From assembly GCA_003159055.1 (NCBI GenBank), contig PMLH01000198.1, positions 1-16,052 on the forward strand: a DNA stretch of 16,052 bases, read 5' to 3'. Positions 15,012-16,052 of the stretch are shown in pieces. The translations under genes were made by a program, and so were the position numbers. Source of the DNA: Myxococcales bacterium. Its GTDB lineage: Bacteria > Myxococcota > Polyangia > Fen-1088. Numbering within the stretch: the stretch's first letter is position 1; each line of letters opens with the position of its first letter. Below the pieces are notes generated by a model. It did not search any database and had not been told where the DNA came from. It saw only the letters and a program-made list of their open reading frames with translations.

Positions 15012-16052
15012 GGCAGGGCGCGGCCTGCGCGCCAAACTTCGAGCAGGAAAAGAGCCAGCATCACCAAGCTGAGCGTGGGCAGAAGAATGACCAGCGTCCA
15101 CGACAGCGTCGGGAAGGTCGGGCGGTACTCGACGAACCACCAGTCGACCCGTGCGCGGGCGTAGCTTTGCTGAATATTGATTTGCAGATTGGTGTAGCGC
15201 CGCCAGGGCGCGTCTTTTTCCGCCTCAATCCAGCTGTCGTTCTTCGGCAAGTGCGAGAGCAACCAGTAGTTGCCGACGATGTGTTGGAAAGGCGGCAGCC
15301 ACTGCAGTGAGTAGATGGTTTCGAAACAGACCGGGCAAGGGGCGTTGGGTGCGCTGATGCCGTCGCCCTTGTTGTTGGGAACTCCAAGCCAGAATTGGCT
15401 GGCGTCGGACTGGATGCGAATGTAGTGGTCCCAATAGATCGCGTTACCGAGGTAGGTGACGAAGCCGCCAGCGGTGAAGATCACCAGCACCGATGCAAGC
15501 GCGGCGAGGCGCCGCAACTTCTGCAGGTTTTCCAACCAGTCCTGCAGCAGAAAACCGGCCGGCACCAGCAGCACGCCGAGCGCGAAGGTCATGTAGCGCG
15601 GGCCCCAGGCGTAATCGCCGGCCCAGGAAATCATCTGCGCGTGCACATAAAGGCCCGGCAACGCCGTCAGCAGCATCGCAATCGCGACATGGCGAAATCG
15701 CTTCACGAAGCGCGGAAACCCGTACAGCGCAAGCAGCAAGGGCGGGCTGTAGAGGAAGATCGACTTGCCCGGCGAAAGGAACATTCCGTACAGCCCAACC
15801 AACGGCGATTCGTGCAGCACCCCGACCGGCGTCGAGACGCCGGTGCCAGCGAAGGCGATGCCGTACCCGGTGGAAAGGATGCTGCCCCAGCGCAAGTAGT
15901 TGTAGTAGAGGTAAATCGCACCCAGCGGAACCGACGCTGCCACGGACACCGAAGCCACCAGCAGAAGCGCCCTCCAATCGCGGCGCAGCTCCCAGATCAG
16001 GAAAAGGCCGGCGCCCAAACCCGACACGAGAAAGACCGGCTTGGCGTTGACC
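14972..16052 (-). CDS. Multi-pass membrane protein, glycosyltransferase-C-like (partial, N-terminus off right edge)
   Basis: The minus-strand frame is open through the right edge, so the start lies outside the window; an internal GTG at 16027-16025 is not needed as a start because VNAKPVFLVSGLGAG reads on ahead of it. About 360 C-terminal residues are visible, with around seven hydrophobic segments. A loop-helix reading MFLSPGKSIFLYSPPLLLALYGF resembles the C-terminal half of the ArnT/PMT-like GT-C enzymes that transfer sugars from a lipid carrier on the outer face of the membrane. After the sixth helix comes a large extracytoplasmic loop with aromatic residues and PCPVCFETIYSLQW (a CxxC pair), then a last helix and a short cytoplasmic tail ending DLTVST. 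The catalytic acidic loop near the N-terminus is not in view, so donor and acceptor are unknown. Confidence 0.75.
   Translation of the reverse strand, partial: VNAKPVFLVSGLGAGLFLIWELRRDWRALLLVASVSVAASVPLGAIYLYYNYLRWGSILSTGYGIAFAGTGVSTPVGVLHESPLVGLYGMFLSPGKSIFLYSPPLLLALYGFPRFVKRFRHVAIAMLLTALPGLYVHAQMISWAGDYAWGPRYMTFALGVLLVPAGFLLQDWLENLQKLRRLAALASVLVIFTAGGFVTYLGNAIYWDHYIRIQSDASQFWLGVPNNKGDGISAPNAPCPVCFETIYSLQWLPPFQHIVGNYWLLSHLPKNDSWIEAEKDAPWRRYTNLQINIQQSYARARVDWWFVEYRPTFPTLSWTLVILLPTLSLVMLALFLLEVWRAGRALPQPPAVEDLTVST

Noticed and set aside
15700..15790. SPGKS in the membrane protein looks like a nucleotide-binding P-loop
   Set aside because: It lies at the edge of a membrane helix and matches the recurring SPGKSxFxYSP pattern of GT-C-like proteins; there is no ATPase fold around it.

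Overview
This is a GC-rich chromosomal stretch, most likely from a myxobacterium or another member of the former Deltaproteobacteria. The assignment is an inference. It rests on the GC-rich codon use, a secreted von Willebrand A (vWA)-type lipoprotein of a kind common in myxobacteria, a DUF1844 protein, and promoter-like boxes placed only 7-9 bases ahead of start codons. I see no phage, plasmid, insertion sequence, CRISPR array or tRNA.

Layout. Bases 1-465 hold the start of a minus-strand lipoprotein with a chitobiase-C-terminal-like (CHB_HEX_C_1) domain; it runs off the left edge. Facing away from it across a 139-base control region is a TonB-dependent outer-membrane receptor (605-2899). A TonB-like energy transducer follows (2929-3801), so the pair looks like an uptake module; ExbB and ExbD are not in view. 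After 83 bases comes a tightly packed recC-recB-recD operon (3885-12858). Both of its junctions are ATGA stop/start overlaps, and the expected helicase and nuclease residues are intact in RecB and RecD. The gap after recD is rich in inverted repeats, including three exact copies of a 9-mer. It leads into a vWA-like lipoprotein whose metal-binding (MIDAS) residues have largely been lost (13046-14242).

Two small plus-strand genes follow: a 63-residue charged protein (14317-14508) and a DUF1844 protein (14565-15011). Each has a -35/-10 pair with a 17-base spacer ending 8-9 bases before its ATG, which suggests leaderless mRNAs. The DUF1844 gene converges on, and overlaps by 40 bases, a minus-strand multi-pass membrane protein (glycosyltransferase-C-like) that runs off the right edge.

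How the genes work together. The receptor and TonB form one plausible functional unit (outer-membrane import). RecC, RecB and RecD form another (double-strand-break processing and degradation of foreign linear DNA). The remaining genes look like ordinary neighbours. I did not find a convincing new multi-gene system. The points most worth a second look are the MIDAS-less vWA lipoprotein, the repeat array in front of it, the long Ala/Pro/Ser linker before the TonB box, the four-cysteine TonB domain and the leaderless-type promoters.
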